This document shows positions 54,081 through 62,971 of a DNA stretch of 64,000 nt, in pieces. The DNA is from Rhodocaloribacter litoris (GTDB taxonomy: Bacteria > Bacteroidota > Rhodothermia > Rhodothermales > ISCAR-4553). The notes under the pieces are model-generated. The model was not told the DNA's origin, ran no database searches, and saw only the letters and a list, made by a program, of their open reading frames with translations. The stretch lies in NCBI RefSeq assembly GCF_011682235.2, contig NZ_CP076718.1, positions 186,001-250,000 on the forward strand, read 5' to 3'. Made by a program: the position numbers and the translations under genes. How positions within the stretch are numbered: the stretch's first letter is position 1; each line of letters opens with the position of its first letter.

Positions 54081-55871
54081 ATGCCCGACCACCTGCCTCC
54101 CGGCGACGCGACGCCCCCCGCCCCGGCCGCCGCACCGGCCGACCTGCTGGAAAAATACACGGCCCACTATCCGGAATGGGCGCGGGAGTTCGCCCGGAAG
54201 TACTTCACCAAAACCCTCACCCAGTTCATCCTCTACGGGAACGTCCGGGACCTCGTCCCGACGGTCGACACGCAGGGCCGCCGCACCTACGTGTCCCTGC
54301 GGCAATTTCTCAAGGACGAGCTTTTCGCCGCCCGGGACATCGTCCTGTTCTATGACCGTTCCAGCGGCATCCACTTCGCCGACAAGGCATCACAGCAGGA
54401 CTTCAACCGGGCGCTCTCGGGCTACGACACCATCTTCGGCACCGAGTACGCCCGGAAGCTCCCGAAAGACCCGGTGCGCGTCTTCTCGGTGCTCGAAAAC
54501 TACTTCCGCCTGCGCCTGGCCGACGGCAAACGCATCGCCTGCGTGATCGACTACGCGGAGACGATCGTGCCGATGGCCGAAGCCTCCATGTACTCGGCCG
54601 AAGACCGGAACGCGCTCGTCTTCCTCCAGAAATGGTCGCACGATGCCCTCTTCCTCGAAAGTGACTTCACGATCGTCCTCGTCACCGAGAACCTGACGCA
54701 ACTCAACCAGCAGCTCGTCCAGAGCCCGTACACCGCCGAGATCCAGATCCCTATTCCCGACGAGCCGGCCCGCCGGACGTTCGTCGAATGGTACGTGCAG
54801 GGGCGGGAAGAAGCCTTCAGGCAGCACTCGGAGGTCAGCCCCCGGGCGCTGGCCCAGCACACGGCCGGCCTCAACTTCATCCAGCTCCGCACCATCCTGG
54901 CCGACGTGCTCGAGAACCGGTCGGAGCTGACGTTCGACCTGCTCTCGCGGCTGAAGAAGGAATTCATTGAGGCCGAGGCGTACGGGATGCTCGAGTTCAT
55001 CGAGACGGACTGGAACCTGGACATGGTCGCCGGGCACGACGAGGCCAAGGCCCACCTGCGCCAGGCTGCCCGGGCGCTCAAGAACGGCCGTCCGGACGTG
55101 ATGCCGATGGGCTACCTGGTCTCCGGGCCCGTGGGCACCGGCAAGACGTTCATGATCACGTGCTTCGCCGGCGAGATCGGCATCCCGATGGTCAAGCTGA
55201 AAAACTTCCGCTCGATGTGGCAGGGGCAGACCGAGGGCAACCTGGAGAAGATCCTGACGTTGCTGGAGGCCATGACCCCCGTGGCCGTGATGATCGACGA
55301 GGCCGACGCAGCCCTCGGCGACCGGGACGTCGAGGGCGACTCGGGCGTCTCGAAGCGCGTCTTCGGGCAGATCGCCTCGTTCATGAGCAACCCCCGGCAC
55401 CGCGGGCGCATCATCTTCTTCCTGGTCACCGCCCGCCCGGACCTGATGCCCGTCGACCTGAAACGCCAGGGACGGGCCGAGGAACACCTGGCCCTCTTCT
55501 ACCCCTCCAACCGCGCGGCGCGCGAAGAACTGCTCCGCGTGATGATGCGCCGCACCGGCGTCGAACTGCCCATGGACCAGGTGCCCGAGACGCTGCTCAA
55601 CGGCGAACGCACCTTCAGCGGGGCCGACATGGAAGCCCTGCTGACCCGCGCCAAGTTTCGCGCCGCCGCCGGCGACGGCCGGGTCACCCGCGAAATCCTG
55701 CAGGAAACGGTCGACGATTTCATCCCGCCGACCTACCCGCTCGAAGTGGAGCTGCAAAACCTGGTGGCCGTCCTCGAATGCACCAGCCGCGCCCTGCTGC
55801 CGGAGGCCTTCCGGGACATGGACCGGGAGGCCATCGTGCAGCGCATCGAAGCGATCAAACGGCTGATTTGA
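54081..55871 (+). CDS. AAA+ ATPase with N-terminal degenerate AAA-like domain
   Basis: The 596-residue protein has a C-terminal AAA+ domain with Walker A SGPVGTGKTFM (about 350), Walker B VAVMIDEADAALGD (about 402) and sensor-type VTARPDLMP (about 452). The first 300 residues carry an AAA-like pattern without a P-loop (ACVIDYAETIVP, FTIVLVTENLTQL), reminiscent of Ycf46-like two-part ATPases. It is probably a cytoplasmic remodelling ATPase; the target is unknown. It is transcribed after a terminator and followed by one, so it stands alone as a transcription unit. Confidence 0.85.
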   Translation: MPDHLPPGDATPPAPAAAPADLLEKYTAHYPEWAREFARKYFTKTLTQFILYGNVRDLVPTVDTQGRRTYVSLRQFLKDELFAARDIVLFYDRSSGIHFADKASQQDFNRALSGYDTIFGTEYARKLPKDPVRVFSVLENYFRLRLADGKRIACVIDYAETIVPMAEASMYSAEDRNALVFLQKWSHDALFLESDFTIVLVTENLTQLNQQLVQSPYTAEIQIPIPDEPARRTFVEWYVQGREEAFRQHSEVSPRALAQHTAGLNFIQLRTILADVLENRSELTFDLLSRLKKEFIEAEAYGMLEFIETDWNLDMVAGHDEAKAHLRQAARALKNGRPDVMPMGYLVSGPVGTGKTFMITCFAGEIGIPMVKLKNFRSMWQGQTEGNLEKILTLLEAMTPVAVMIDEADAALGDRDVEGDSGVSKRVFGQIASFMSNPRHRGRIIFFLVTARPDLMPVDLKRQGRAEEHLALFYPSNRAAREELLRVMMRRTGVELPMDQVPETLLNGERTFSGADMEALLTRAKFRAAAGDGRVTREILQETVDDFIPPTYPLEVELQNLVAVLECTSRALLPEAFRDMDREAIVQRIEAIKRLI

Positions 55872-55909
55872 GCCTCCCGCGGACCGGCACCGCACAAAAC
55901 AGCAAGGCA

Positions 55910-55948
55910 AAAAGGGCGGAATCTCCTCTATCGGAAACCCGCCCTTTT
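55910..55948 (+). terminator. rho-independent terminator after AAA+ ATPase
   Basis: AAAAGGGCGG (55910-55919) pairs with CCGCCCTTTT (55939-55948), with A and T runs on either side, so it may work in both directions. Confidence 0.85.
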
Positions 55949-55989
55949 ATGCTTCGAACAAAGCCGGATGATGCGTTCGGCATCGCAGG

Positions 55990-56217
55990 TCACGACCCGC
56001 TTCCACCGCCACCTTTGTTGCGTTTCCGCGCCGCGGCCTCACTGGCCGCCAGCAGCTTCAGATAAAGATCATAACTGATCAGAACAGCGTAAGGCTCGTT
56101 GTTCTTCTGGATCAGAATACCACGATCAATTGTCTTGGCATGCTCGACGAGATCGGAGGTCTTGGAGCGCAACTCGGTGATGGTCGCGACCGCCTCGATT
56201 CCTTTGGTGCTGTACAT
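55990..56217 (-). CDS. Phd/YefM-type antitoxin, no adjacent toxin
   Basis: The 75-residue product MYSTKGIEAVATITELRSKTSDLVEHAKTIDRG..., with ILIQKNNEPYAVLISYDLYLKLL, matches the Phd/YefM antitoxin fold: N-terminal DNA-binding part and a strand-turn segment. The C-terminal toxin-binding tail ends in a Gly/Ser-rich tract. Normally a RelE or Doc toxin gene follows; here the next sequence downstream is the terminator of the opposite-strand AAA+ gene. It is either an orphan or has lost its partner. Confidence 0.85.
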   Translation of the reverse strand: MYSTKGIEAVATITELRSKTSDLVEHAKTIDRGILIQKNNEPYAVLISYDLYLKLLAASEAAARKRNKGGGGSGS

Positions 56218-56548
56218 GTGCGTATGGGGTTAGGGTTGTTATGGGGATACGCCTTACGGCCTGAAGGGTTGTACCCTGTCGAAATCTACACAACTAAGCG
56301 CTCACAATCCAATATGTTTCTGCCTTCTCCTTCAACCGCACATTTTTTTGGTATCGGCGACAACGAAATCAACATTTTCTCCAACATATTGACACAATCT
56401 TCTCGGAGGAGGCGTGATGATCTTCGTGCGGGTATCCTTCGCAAGAATCGCATGGAATCGCGCATGAGATGGTTCATGTACGATCCTGTGGCCGGTTGTC
56501 GCACGACGGAAAATTTCAGGCGCCGGAGCGCTGGCACAGGTCTGCGCG
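56218..56548. other. AT-richer intergenic region
   Basis: No gene with family similarity or good ribosome site is seen in this stretch, which is less GC-rich than its surroundings and includes TATTGACACAATC. A minus-strand 83-codon frame at 56286-56537 has no supporting feature. Confidence 0.5.
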
Positions 56549-58408
56549 ATGTCGTATGTTCGGGCCCCTGTCGTACCCGAGCAGTATGAGGTTATGGAGC
56601 GCGAGACGAGCACGACCCCTTCCCCCCCGAACAGCCCTTCCCTCTCCGACAACCCGTCCACCCTGCCCGGCATCTCGCTCCGGAACGGTTTCCGCTTCCG
56701 GCGCGGGCAGCAGGCCTTCCTCGAAAAGCTCGCCGCCGCCTTCGCGCGGGGCGAGATGAACCACCTGGGCGTCTTCGTGCCCGGCTACGGCAAGACGATC
56801 ACCGCCCTGGCCTCGTTCGTGGTGGCGCACGCCCTGGACATCGCCCGCAAGCTCGTCGTGTTCGTCCCCCGCGGCAACCTCCGCGACCAGTACGCCGACG
56901 GCGAGGCCCTCGGCCGCCTCTTCCGCAACCTCGGCGCCCCACCCTTCACCTTCTGCGTGGCCGACTCCGAGCGCGTCTTCCTCAAGAACCTGAAGACGCA
57001 GATCATCATCACCACGTACCAGTACGCCAGCGGGCGCGGGGGGCACAAAGCCCTGAAGCAGTACTGCGCCTCGGCCCCCTGCATGTTCGTCTTCGACGAA
57101 GTACACCACCTGGCCGAGGACGGCCTCTGGGCCGAGAAGATCGCGGCGTTCCCACACGTGTGCAGCGTGGCCCTCTCGGGCACGCCCATGCGGTCGGACA
57201 ACAAGACCCTCTTCGGCGTCCCCATGGCCCCGGGCGACGACGAGCACGAGTACTACGTGGCCCTCCACGAGGTCACCATGCGCGACGCCCACGAGGAGGG
57301 CGGCATCCTCAAGCGCGTCCGCGCCCACGTGGTGGACTACCGGCTGAAGATGGTGCGCGGCGACACGGGCGAGGAGGTGGAGCTGTCCCTCTCGGGCATG
57401 CGCGAGCTCGGGCAGTCCAGCCGCGAGATCGACACGTACCTGGCCCGGCGTAAGCTGCGCTTCCACGAGGTGTACCTGGAGTCGCTTCTCAAACCCGCCT
57501 TCGACGTCTTCGCCGAGAAGCGCCGGCGGCTGCGCGAGGTGCTCACCCGTACGGGGCGGGCCGCCCGCGGGCCGTTCCGCAACCACCAGATGCTCATCAT
57601 CGCCATGAGCAACCGGCACGCCGCCGCCATCCTCGACTTCGTCCGCGCCCGCTTCCCGCAGTACGCCGCCGACCGCATCGGACAGGACCTCCCCGCCGCC
57701 ACCTGCCAGGCCCGCCTCGACGACTACCGCGAAGGCCGCCTCGACGTGATGGTGCAGGTGGACATGATCGGCGAGGGCACGGACATCAAACCCATCAGCG
57801 TCATCGTCAAGGCCGACCTCGTGCGCGCCGTCTCGAAGACGCTCCAGCAGGTCTTCCGCGGGATGCGCTACTTCGACGGGTTCGACGAGGAGGCCAACGT
57901 GTGCGACATCTTCGCCGCGGACGACTCGGAGGTGGTCTCGGTGCTCGAATGGATCACATCGGAGGAGCAACTGGGCGTGCGGCGACGGCGCGAGCGGGAG
58001 GCCCGCGAGGCCCCGCCGGCCCGCGAGGCCTTGGAGACGAGCCGGTGGGAGCTGAAGCACGTTGAACACCAGCGCATCAAGTCGCACAGCCTGGAGCTGT
58101 TCCCCGGCTCGGGGGAGCGGAGCGCCCTGTACCTGCGCGAGCTGCACGCCGCCCCGCCCCGCCGCGAGGCCGCCTCGCACGCCGTGGACGTACAGGCCCG
58201 CGAGAAGGCCCTCCGCAAGGCCTGTGCGGACCTCGCCGCCGAGCTACACCACGTCCTCACCGCCGCCGGCCGCCCGGTGCCCATCCGCGCCATCCACGCC
58301 CGCGCCAAGCAGCACCTCCACCGCGGCCAGGGCGACCTCAGCCTGGACGAACTGGAGAAGAAACGCCGCTGGCTCGAACGCTGCCTGCGCGCCCGGCGGC
58401 TGCTCTGA
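56549..58408 (+). CDS. superfamily 2 DEAD/DEAH-type helicase
   Basis: The 619-residue protein has SF2 motifs: Q-like FRFRRGQQAFLEKL, motif I VFVPGYGKTITAL (about residue 76), motif II FDEVHHLAED (about 184), motif III ALSGTPMRSD (about 208) and motif VI QVFRGMRYFDG (about 433). The C-terminal 130 residues are Arg/Ala-rich and helical, without a known domain. It might be a restriction-type or repair helicase; the family cannot be fixed. An ATG at 56594 is an alternative start. The gene is followed by a 114-base tandem repeat. Confidence 0.82.
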   Translation: MSYVRAPVVPEQYEVMERETSTTPSPPNSPSLSDNPSTLPGISLRNGFRFRRGQQAFLEKLAAAFARGEMNHLGVFVPGYGKTITALASFVVAHALDIARKLVVFVPRGNLRDQYADGEALGRLFRNLGAPPFTFCVADSERVFLKNLKTQIIITTYQYASGRGGHKALKQYCASAPCMFVFDEVHHLAEDGLWAEKIAAFPHVCSVALSGTPMRSDNKTLFGVPMAPGDDEHEYYVALHEVTMRDAHEEGGILKRVRAHVVDYRLKMVRGDTGEEVELSLSGMRELGQSSREIDTYLARRKLRFHEVYLESLLKPAFDVFAEKRRRLREVLTRTGRAARGPFRNHQMLIIAMSNRHAAAILDFVRARFPQYAADRIGQDLPAATCQARLDDYREGRLDVMVQVDMIGEGTDIKPISVIVKADLVRAVSKTLQQVFRGMRYFDGFDEEANVCDIFAADDSEVVSVLEWITSEEQLGVRRRREREAREAPPAREALETSRWELKHVEHQRIKSHSLELFPGSGERSALYLRELHAAPPRREAASHAVDVQAREKALRKACADLAAELHHVLTAAGRPVPIRAIHARAKQHLHRGQGDLSLDELEKKRRWLERCLRARRLL

Positions 58409-58431
58409 CCTGTCCCCCCGAACGCACGCCC

Positions 58432-58690
58432 TCATCCCACGCGGGCGAAGCCGTCACGGAGCGGCCCACACCCGACCACGTAGCCGCGGGCTTCAGCCTG
58501 GGACGGCCGAGAGGCCAAAATCGCCGGGCACGACGCCACACCGCCTCACCCCACGCGGGCGAAGCCGTCACGGAGCGGCCCACACCCGACCACGTAGCCG
58601 CGGGCTTCAGCCCGGGACGGCCGAGGGGCCAAAATCGCCGGGCACGATGCCACACCGCCTCACCCCACGCGGGCGAAGCCGTCACGGAGC
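58432..58690. repeat. 114-bp tandem repeat copying the recG 3' end, with REP-like hairpin
   Basis: Two full copies (58432-58545, 58546-58659) are followed by a partial third that is the last codons and stop of recG (from 58660). The first 28 bases of each copy match the recG terminus; the rest holds GTAGCCGCGGGCTTCAGCC, with a hairpin CGGGCT-TC-AGCCCG in the second copy, a REP-like palindrome. Confidence 0.85.
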
Positions 58691-60759
58691 GGGGCGTAAT
58701 GGGCCTCGTAGTGCGCGCGGATGTCCGCGTGCGCGGGGTCGCGCAGGTGGGGGTCGCGGCGGACGAGCTCGAAGGCGGCCTCACGGGCCTGCATCAGGAG
58801 CTCCTGGTCCTGCGTGATGTCGGCGATCTTCAGGTCAGGCAAACCGCTCTGGCGCGTGCCGAAGAAGTCGCCTGCGCCGCGCAGCTTCAGGTCCATCTCG
58901 CTGATGGCGAAGCCGTCGTCGGTCTGCACCATGGCGTTGAGGCGGGCTTCGGCCTCGGCGGAGCGTTTGTAGTCGGCCATGAGGATGCAGTAGCTCTGCT
59001 CGCCGCCGCGCCCGACGCGGCCGCGCAGCTGGTGGAGCTGGCTCAGCCCGAAGCGCTCGGCGTGCTCGATAACCATCACCGTGGCGTTGGGTACGTCCAC
59101 GCCTACCTCGATGACGGTCGTGGCCACCAGGATGTCCGTCTCGCCGCGCTTGAAGCGCTCCATGGCCTCGTCCTTCTCGTAGGGCAACATGCGCCCGTGG
59201 ATGAGGTCCACCTTGTAGGGCCGGAACTCGGCCTTCAGCTTCTCATAGCCCGACTCGGCGTCCTTCAGGTCCAGCTTCTCGCTCTCCTCCACCAGCGGGT
59301 AGACGACGTAGCACTGCCGCCCCTCGCGGAGCTGCCGGCGGATGAAATCATACACCTCGCCCCGGCGTTTCTCCGAGCGGAGCCAGGTCTGGATGGGCTT
59401 ACGGCCGGCGGGGCGCTCCTTGATGAGCGTCACGTCGAGGTCGCCGTAGAGGGTCATGGCGAGCGAGCGCGGGATGGGGGTGGCGGTCATGAGCAGCATG
59501 TGGGGCCGCTCGCCCTTGCGGAACAGCTCGGCCCGCTGCATCACCCCGAAGCGGTGCTGCTCGTCCACGATGGCCATGCCCAGATTGTGGAAGGCGACGC
59601 CCTCCTGGATGACGGCGTGCGTGCCCACGGCGATGTGGGCGCGGCCCTCGGCCAGGTCCGCCAGGATCTCCTCGCGCAGGGCCTTGCGCTGCCCGCCGAT
59701 GAGCAGCCGCACCTCCACACCCAGCGGGTCGAGGTACTTGCGGAGGTTGGCATAGTGCTGCTCGGCCAGGATCTCCGTCGGGGCCATGAAAGCGCTCTGG
59801 TAGCCGTTGTCGAGGGCGTGCAGCATCGCGGCGATGGCCACCACGGTCTTGCCGCTGCCCACGTCCCCCTGAACGAGGCGGTTCATCTGGAGCCCGCTCT
59901 GCGTGTCGGCCACGATCTGGCGTACGGCCTCTTTCTGCGCGTTGGTCAACTCGAACGGCAGCACCTCGTGAAGGAACCGGTGCACGAACGCACCCGGCGG
60001 GCCAAAGCGCAGTCCGGCCACCTCCTCGCGCGACTGCCGTGTCAGCGCCAGCATGAGCTGGATGTAGAAGAGTTCTTCGAACTTGAGCCGGGTGCGGGCG
60101 CGGGCCAGCTCGCCCTGGCTCTTCGGGAAATGGATGGCCCGCAGCGCCACGCGCCCGTCGATCAGGTCGTAGGCCTCGCGCAGCCAGGCGGGGAACGGGT
60201 CGCGCAGCTTCAGCCCGTGCTCCTTGAACAGGCCGTAGATGACGCGGCGGAAGGTGCGGCTCGTCAGGCCGGCCTTCTGGAAGGCGGCCCCGCCCGGGTA
60301 GAGGGCGATGATACGACCCGTGGCGAGCGCCGGCCCCTCCTCGTCGAGCTTGTCGAAGTCGGGGTGGGTCATCGAGAAGCGGCTGCCGTAGCGTTGCGGC
60401 TTGCCGTGAAAAGCCACCCGGTCGCCGGGCTTGAACACCTTGCTCACCCAGCCGATGCCCTGGAACCAGACGCAGGTGAGGCGCCCGCCGCTCTCGTCCT
60501 CCACGATCAGTTCGTACCGCTTGCGGTTCTTGCCCGGCACCAGGCCGGCAGCCCGCACCGTGCCCACGACCGTCACCGGCGCCCCGCTGTCGTCGAGGCG
60601 ACGGATGGGGACGACGGTGGAGCGGTCGAGGTAGCGGCGGGGGTAGAAATGCAGCAGGTCGTGGAAGGTATGCAGACCGGCCTTCTCGAGCACGGCGGCG
60701 CGGCGCGGCCCCACCCCCTTCAGGAACTGCAGCGAAGTCTGGAATACGTCGTCATCCAT
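58660..60759 (-). CDS. recG: ATP-dependent DNA helicase RecG
   Basis: The 699-residue protein has the RecG order: wedge OB-fold domain at the N terminus (LKGVGPRRAAVLEKAG, VVGTVRAAG), then helicase motif I QGDVGSGKTVVA (about 300), motif II DEQHRFGV (about 398), TATPIPRSLAMTL (about 427), and the RecG-specific C-terminal HQLRGRVGRGGEQSYC and LRGAGDFFGTRQSG. It remodels stalled replication forks and branched DNA. The ATG at 60759 is preferred. Its final codons are copied twice in the adjacent tandem repeat. Confidence 0.96.
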   Translation of the reverse strand: MDDDVFQTSLQFLKGVGPRRAAVLEKAGLHTFHDLLHFYPRRYLDRSTVVPIRRLDDSGAPVTVVGTVRAAGLVPGKNRKRYELIVEDESGGRLTCVWFQGIGWVSKVFKPGDRVAFHGKPQRYGSRFSMTHPDFDKLDEEGPALATGRIIALYPGGAAFQKAGLTSRTFRRVIYGLFKEHGLKLRDPFPAWLREAYDLIDGRVALRAIHFPKSQGELARARTRLKFEELFYIQLMLALTRQSREEVAGLRFGPPGAFVHRFLHEVLPFELTNAQKEAVRQIVADTQSGLQMNRLVQGDVGSGKTVVAIAAMLHALDNGYQSAFMAPTEILAEQHYANLRKYLDPLGVEVRLLIGGQRKALREEILADLAEGRAHIAVGTHAVIQEGVAFHNLGMAIVDEQHRFGVMQRAELFRKGERPHMLLMTATPIPRSLAMTLYGDLDVTLIKERPAGRKPIQTWLRSEKRRGEVYDFIRRQLREGRQCYVVYPLVEESEKLDLKDAESGYEKLKAEFRPYKVDLIHGRMLPYEKDEAMERFKRGETDILVATTVIEVGVDVPNATVMVIEHAERFGLSQLHQLRGRVGRGGEQSYCILMADYKRSAEAEARLNAMVQTDDGFAISEMDLKLRGAGDFFGTRQSGLPDLKIADITQDQELLMQAREAAFELVRRDPHLRDPAHADIRAHYEAHYAPLRDGFARVG

Positions 60760-60977
60760 GCCAGAACCGATCGATCGAACGCACGGGGCCAATATAATAC
60801 GAACGCGGCCCGCCACCATGCCCCGATCAGAAAACGTACCGCCGGGCTTAACTGCACCCGCTCCCCGCCGATACCCACGCCGGATGCCCTACCCCTGGCC
60901 GAAATAGACCTGCCGACATCCAGCTTCCCTTTCAAGACCTTCCCCCCATCCAGCACCGATTGACCAGAACTTCACCC

Positions 60978-61469
60978 ATGCCTCGCCAACCACGAAAAAA
61001 GAAAAAACCCATGATCCTGATCGTGGAGGATAACCCCTTCACGCATCGCCTTTTCCAGTACATGCTGGACAAGGACTACCATCTCCGGATGGTTTCCGAC
61101 GAGGAGACGGCGCTCATCATGGCCCGACGCGCCCGGTACGACCTGGTGCTGATGGACATCCACCTGGGCACGGACCGCACGGGGCTCGACGCCATGCTTT
61201 CCATCCGGGATATCGAGGGGTATGAGGACATACCCGTGATCGCCGTGACGGCCTATGCCGAACACCTGGGCCGGGAGAAGCTGCTCGAACTGGGCTTCGA
61301 CGAGTACGTCCCCAAGCCGTTCACTCGCCGGACGCTCGTCAACGCCATCGAGCGCATGCTCGAAGCCCGAAAGAACCGGGATGGAACCCCCTCGCGCCAC
61401 GTGCGGCCGAGTGATACCATCATCGAATATTACCGCAATTACTGGAATTCGTGGCCGGAAGAGGCCTGA
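60978..61469 (+). CDS. single-domain response regulator
   Basis: The 163-residue protein consists of one receiver domain: acidic pair in LIVEDNPF, phospho-Asp in LVLMDIHLGTDRTG (about residue 60), Thr in IAVTAYA (about 92) and Lys in YVPKPFTRR (about 113); all canonical. The N terminus is very basic (MPRQPRKKKK) and there is a 30-residue C-terminal tail. No output domain is present, so it acts by protein contact, or passes phosphate in a relay. A terminator follows 25 bases after the stop. No histidine kinase is nearby. Confidence 0.93.
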   Translation: MPRQPRKKKKPMILIVEDNPFTHRLFQYMLDKDYHLRMVSDEETALIMARRARYDLVLMDIHLGTDRTGLDAMLSIRDIEGYEDIPVIAVTAYAEHLGREKLLELGFDEYVPKPFTRRTLVNAIERMLEARKNRDGTPSRHVRPSDTIIEYYRNYWNSWPEEA

Positions 61470-61493
61470 TCCTGACGGCCATCTGCTTGCCCG

Positions 61494-61525
61494 GGCCGCG
61501 CGACGTCGTTCGTGCGGCCTTTTTC
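61494..61525 (+). terminator. rho-independent terminator after response regulator
   Basis: GGCCGC (61494-61499) pairs with GCGGCC (61514-61519), extended inside by ACG/CGT, and is followed by six T. Confidence 0.8.
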
Positions 61526-61532
61526 GTTCCGT

Positions 61533-61697
61533 TCAGGCCGCCCGGCGCGGGTACGACGCACGGTCCTGCAGGGTGGCCCGCAGCAACTTGGGCGTGACGC
61601 CCAGACGCCAGGCCAGCTCGCGTAGCCGGCGCTCGGCCCGGGCCCATGCATGGGCCGTCCGCCGGGATTTCATTCGGATGGGTTGGCACTTCTCCAT
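61533..61697 (-). CDS. small basic protein, DUF3606-like
   Basis: The 54-residue product MEKCQPIRMKSRRTAHAWARAERRLRELAWRLGVTPKLLRATLQD... has a perfect GGAGG site 7 bases before the ATG. The LRELAWRLGVTPKLLRATLQ part resembles the DUF3606 pattern, small proteins of unknown function that pair helix-turn with an LG-V-P/S motif. It is probably cytoplasmic and nucleic-acid or protein binding (inference). It converges on the response-regulator terminator and lies between two plus-strand genes. Confidence 0.55.
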   Translation of the reverse strand: MEKCQPIRMKSRRTAHAWARAERRLRELAWRLGVTPKLLRATLQDRASYPRRAA

Positions 61698-61944
61698 GGC
61701 GCAGCCTCCAACACGTCGCTTCACACAACACCGGCACATCGCGCCGCCGCCCGTCGCGGTCCGTCGCGGAGCCATCGGCTCTCTGTTTTCGGACAAGTTT
61801 CATGCCGGAATGCACGGGCCGCCGGCACGCAACCGGAGACCTCCTCCGAAGCGCCTGCCACCCTTGTGCCGGCGGAAAAAAACACCTACCATCTCTACAG
61901 TACCCCCCATCTACAGCACCCCTCCCATCCAGCCCGACAGCCCC

Positions 61945-62856
61945 ATGCGCACCGCTGCTCTTCGCCTCCTTCCCCTCGCGATCCTGCTCGGCCTTGTCCC
62001 CCCGGTCGCTCTCGCCCAGCCGAATTTCGACGAGGTGCAGATTCAGACCATCCCCGTGGCCGAAGGCGTGTTCATGCTCGCCGGTCGGGGCGGCAACATC
62101 GGCCTGTCGGTCGGCGAGGACGGCGCCTTCCTGATCGACGACCAGTACGCCCCGCTGACGGACAAGATCAAGGCGGCCGTGGCGGCACAGACGGAGCAGC
62201 CCATCCGGTTCGTGGTCAACACCCACTGGCATGGTGACCACACCGGCGGCAACGAGAACATGGGGCAGGCCGGCGCGGTGATCGTGGCCCACGAGAACGT
62301 CCGGCGCCGCATGAGCACCGAGCAGTTCATCGAAGCCTTCAATTCGCGGACGCCTCCGGCCCCGCCGGCCGCCCTGCCCGTGGTCACCTTCACCGACGCC
62401 GTCACCTTCCACTGGAACGGCGACGAGATCCACGTCTTCCACGTCGACCCGGCCCACACCGATGGCGACGCCATCATCTTCTTCCGCCGCGCCAACGTGA
62501 TCCATATGGGGGACACCTACTTCAACGGCATGTACCCGTTCATCGACGTCTCCAGCGGGGGGACCCTCGCCGGCATGATCGCCGCCGTGGATCGGGTGCT
62601 GCCGATGACCCACGAGGACACGAAGATCATTCCCGGCCACGGACCGCTCTCGAACCGTGCCGAACTCATGGCCTACCGGGAGATGCTCGCGACCGTGCAC
62701 GCGCGGATGAAGGCCCTCATCGCCGACGGCAAGAGCCGGGACGAGGCCATCGCCGCCCGGCCTACCGCCGACCTGGATGCCACCTGGGGCCGCGGTTTCC
62801 TCCAGCCCGACGTGTGGGTCGGCATCGTCTACGACGCCGTGGCCGCCGAAGAGTAG
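61945..62856 (+). CDS. secreted metallo-beta-lactamase-fold hydrolase
   Basis: The 303-residue product has a signal peptide (MRTAALRLLPLAILLGLVPPVALAQ) and metal-site motifs THWHGDHTGGNEN (about 93), HTDGDAI (about 171) and PGHGPLSN (about 232), the pattern of periplasmic MBL-fold enzymes. Close relatives are annotated as quinoprotein relay or cyclase-related hydrolases; a true beta-lactamase is unlikely because the loop near residue 40 differs. The substrate is unknown. A stem-loop without T run follows at 62868-62897. Confidence 0.88.
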   Translation: MRTAALRLLPLAILLGLVPPVALAQPNFDEVQIQTIPVAEGVFMLAGRGGNIGLSVGEDGAFLIDDQYAPLTDKIKAAVAAQTEQPIRFVVNTHWHGDHTGGNENMGQAGAVIVAHENVRRRMSTEQFIEAFNSRTPPAPPAALPVVTFTDAVTFHWNGDEIHVFHVDPAHTDGDAIIFFRRANVIHMGDTYFNGMYPFIDVSSGGTLAGMIAAVDRVLPMTHEDTKIIPGHGPLSNRAELMAYREMLATVHARMKALIADGKSRDEAIAARPTADLDATWGRGFLQPDVWVGIVYDAVAAEE

Positions 62857-62867
62857 GCCCCACGAGC

Positions 62868-62897
62868 AGCGTCCCGGCTCGGATGAACCGGGACGCT
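62868..62897. other. inverted repeat after MBL gene
   Basis: AGCGTCCCGG (62868-62877) and CCGGGACGCT (62888-62897) form a 10-base perfect stem, without a T run. It may be a protein-dependent terminator or mRNA 3'-end stabiliser. Confidence 0.5.
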
Positions 62898-62971
62898 CCC
62901 CACGCGGGCACGTGACGCCCTGACCTCTCCCCCAGGACCTTGCGGAACGCCCGCACCCGCCGCGGGATGGG

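Noticed and set aside
56286-56537. 83-codon minus-strand gene between antitoxin and helicase
   Set aside because: No ribosome site, no family similarity and atypical composition; possible toxin function cannot be supported.
61945-62856. Beta-lactamase resistance gene
   Set aside because: The fold is shared but substrate loops and neighbours do not support this; general MBL-fold hydrolase is safer.
62868-62897. Intrinsic terminator of the MBL gene
   Set aside because: Perfect stem but no T run; kept only as inverted repeat.
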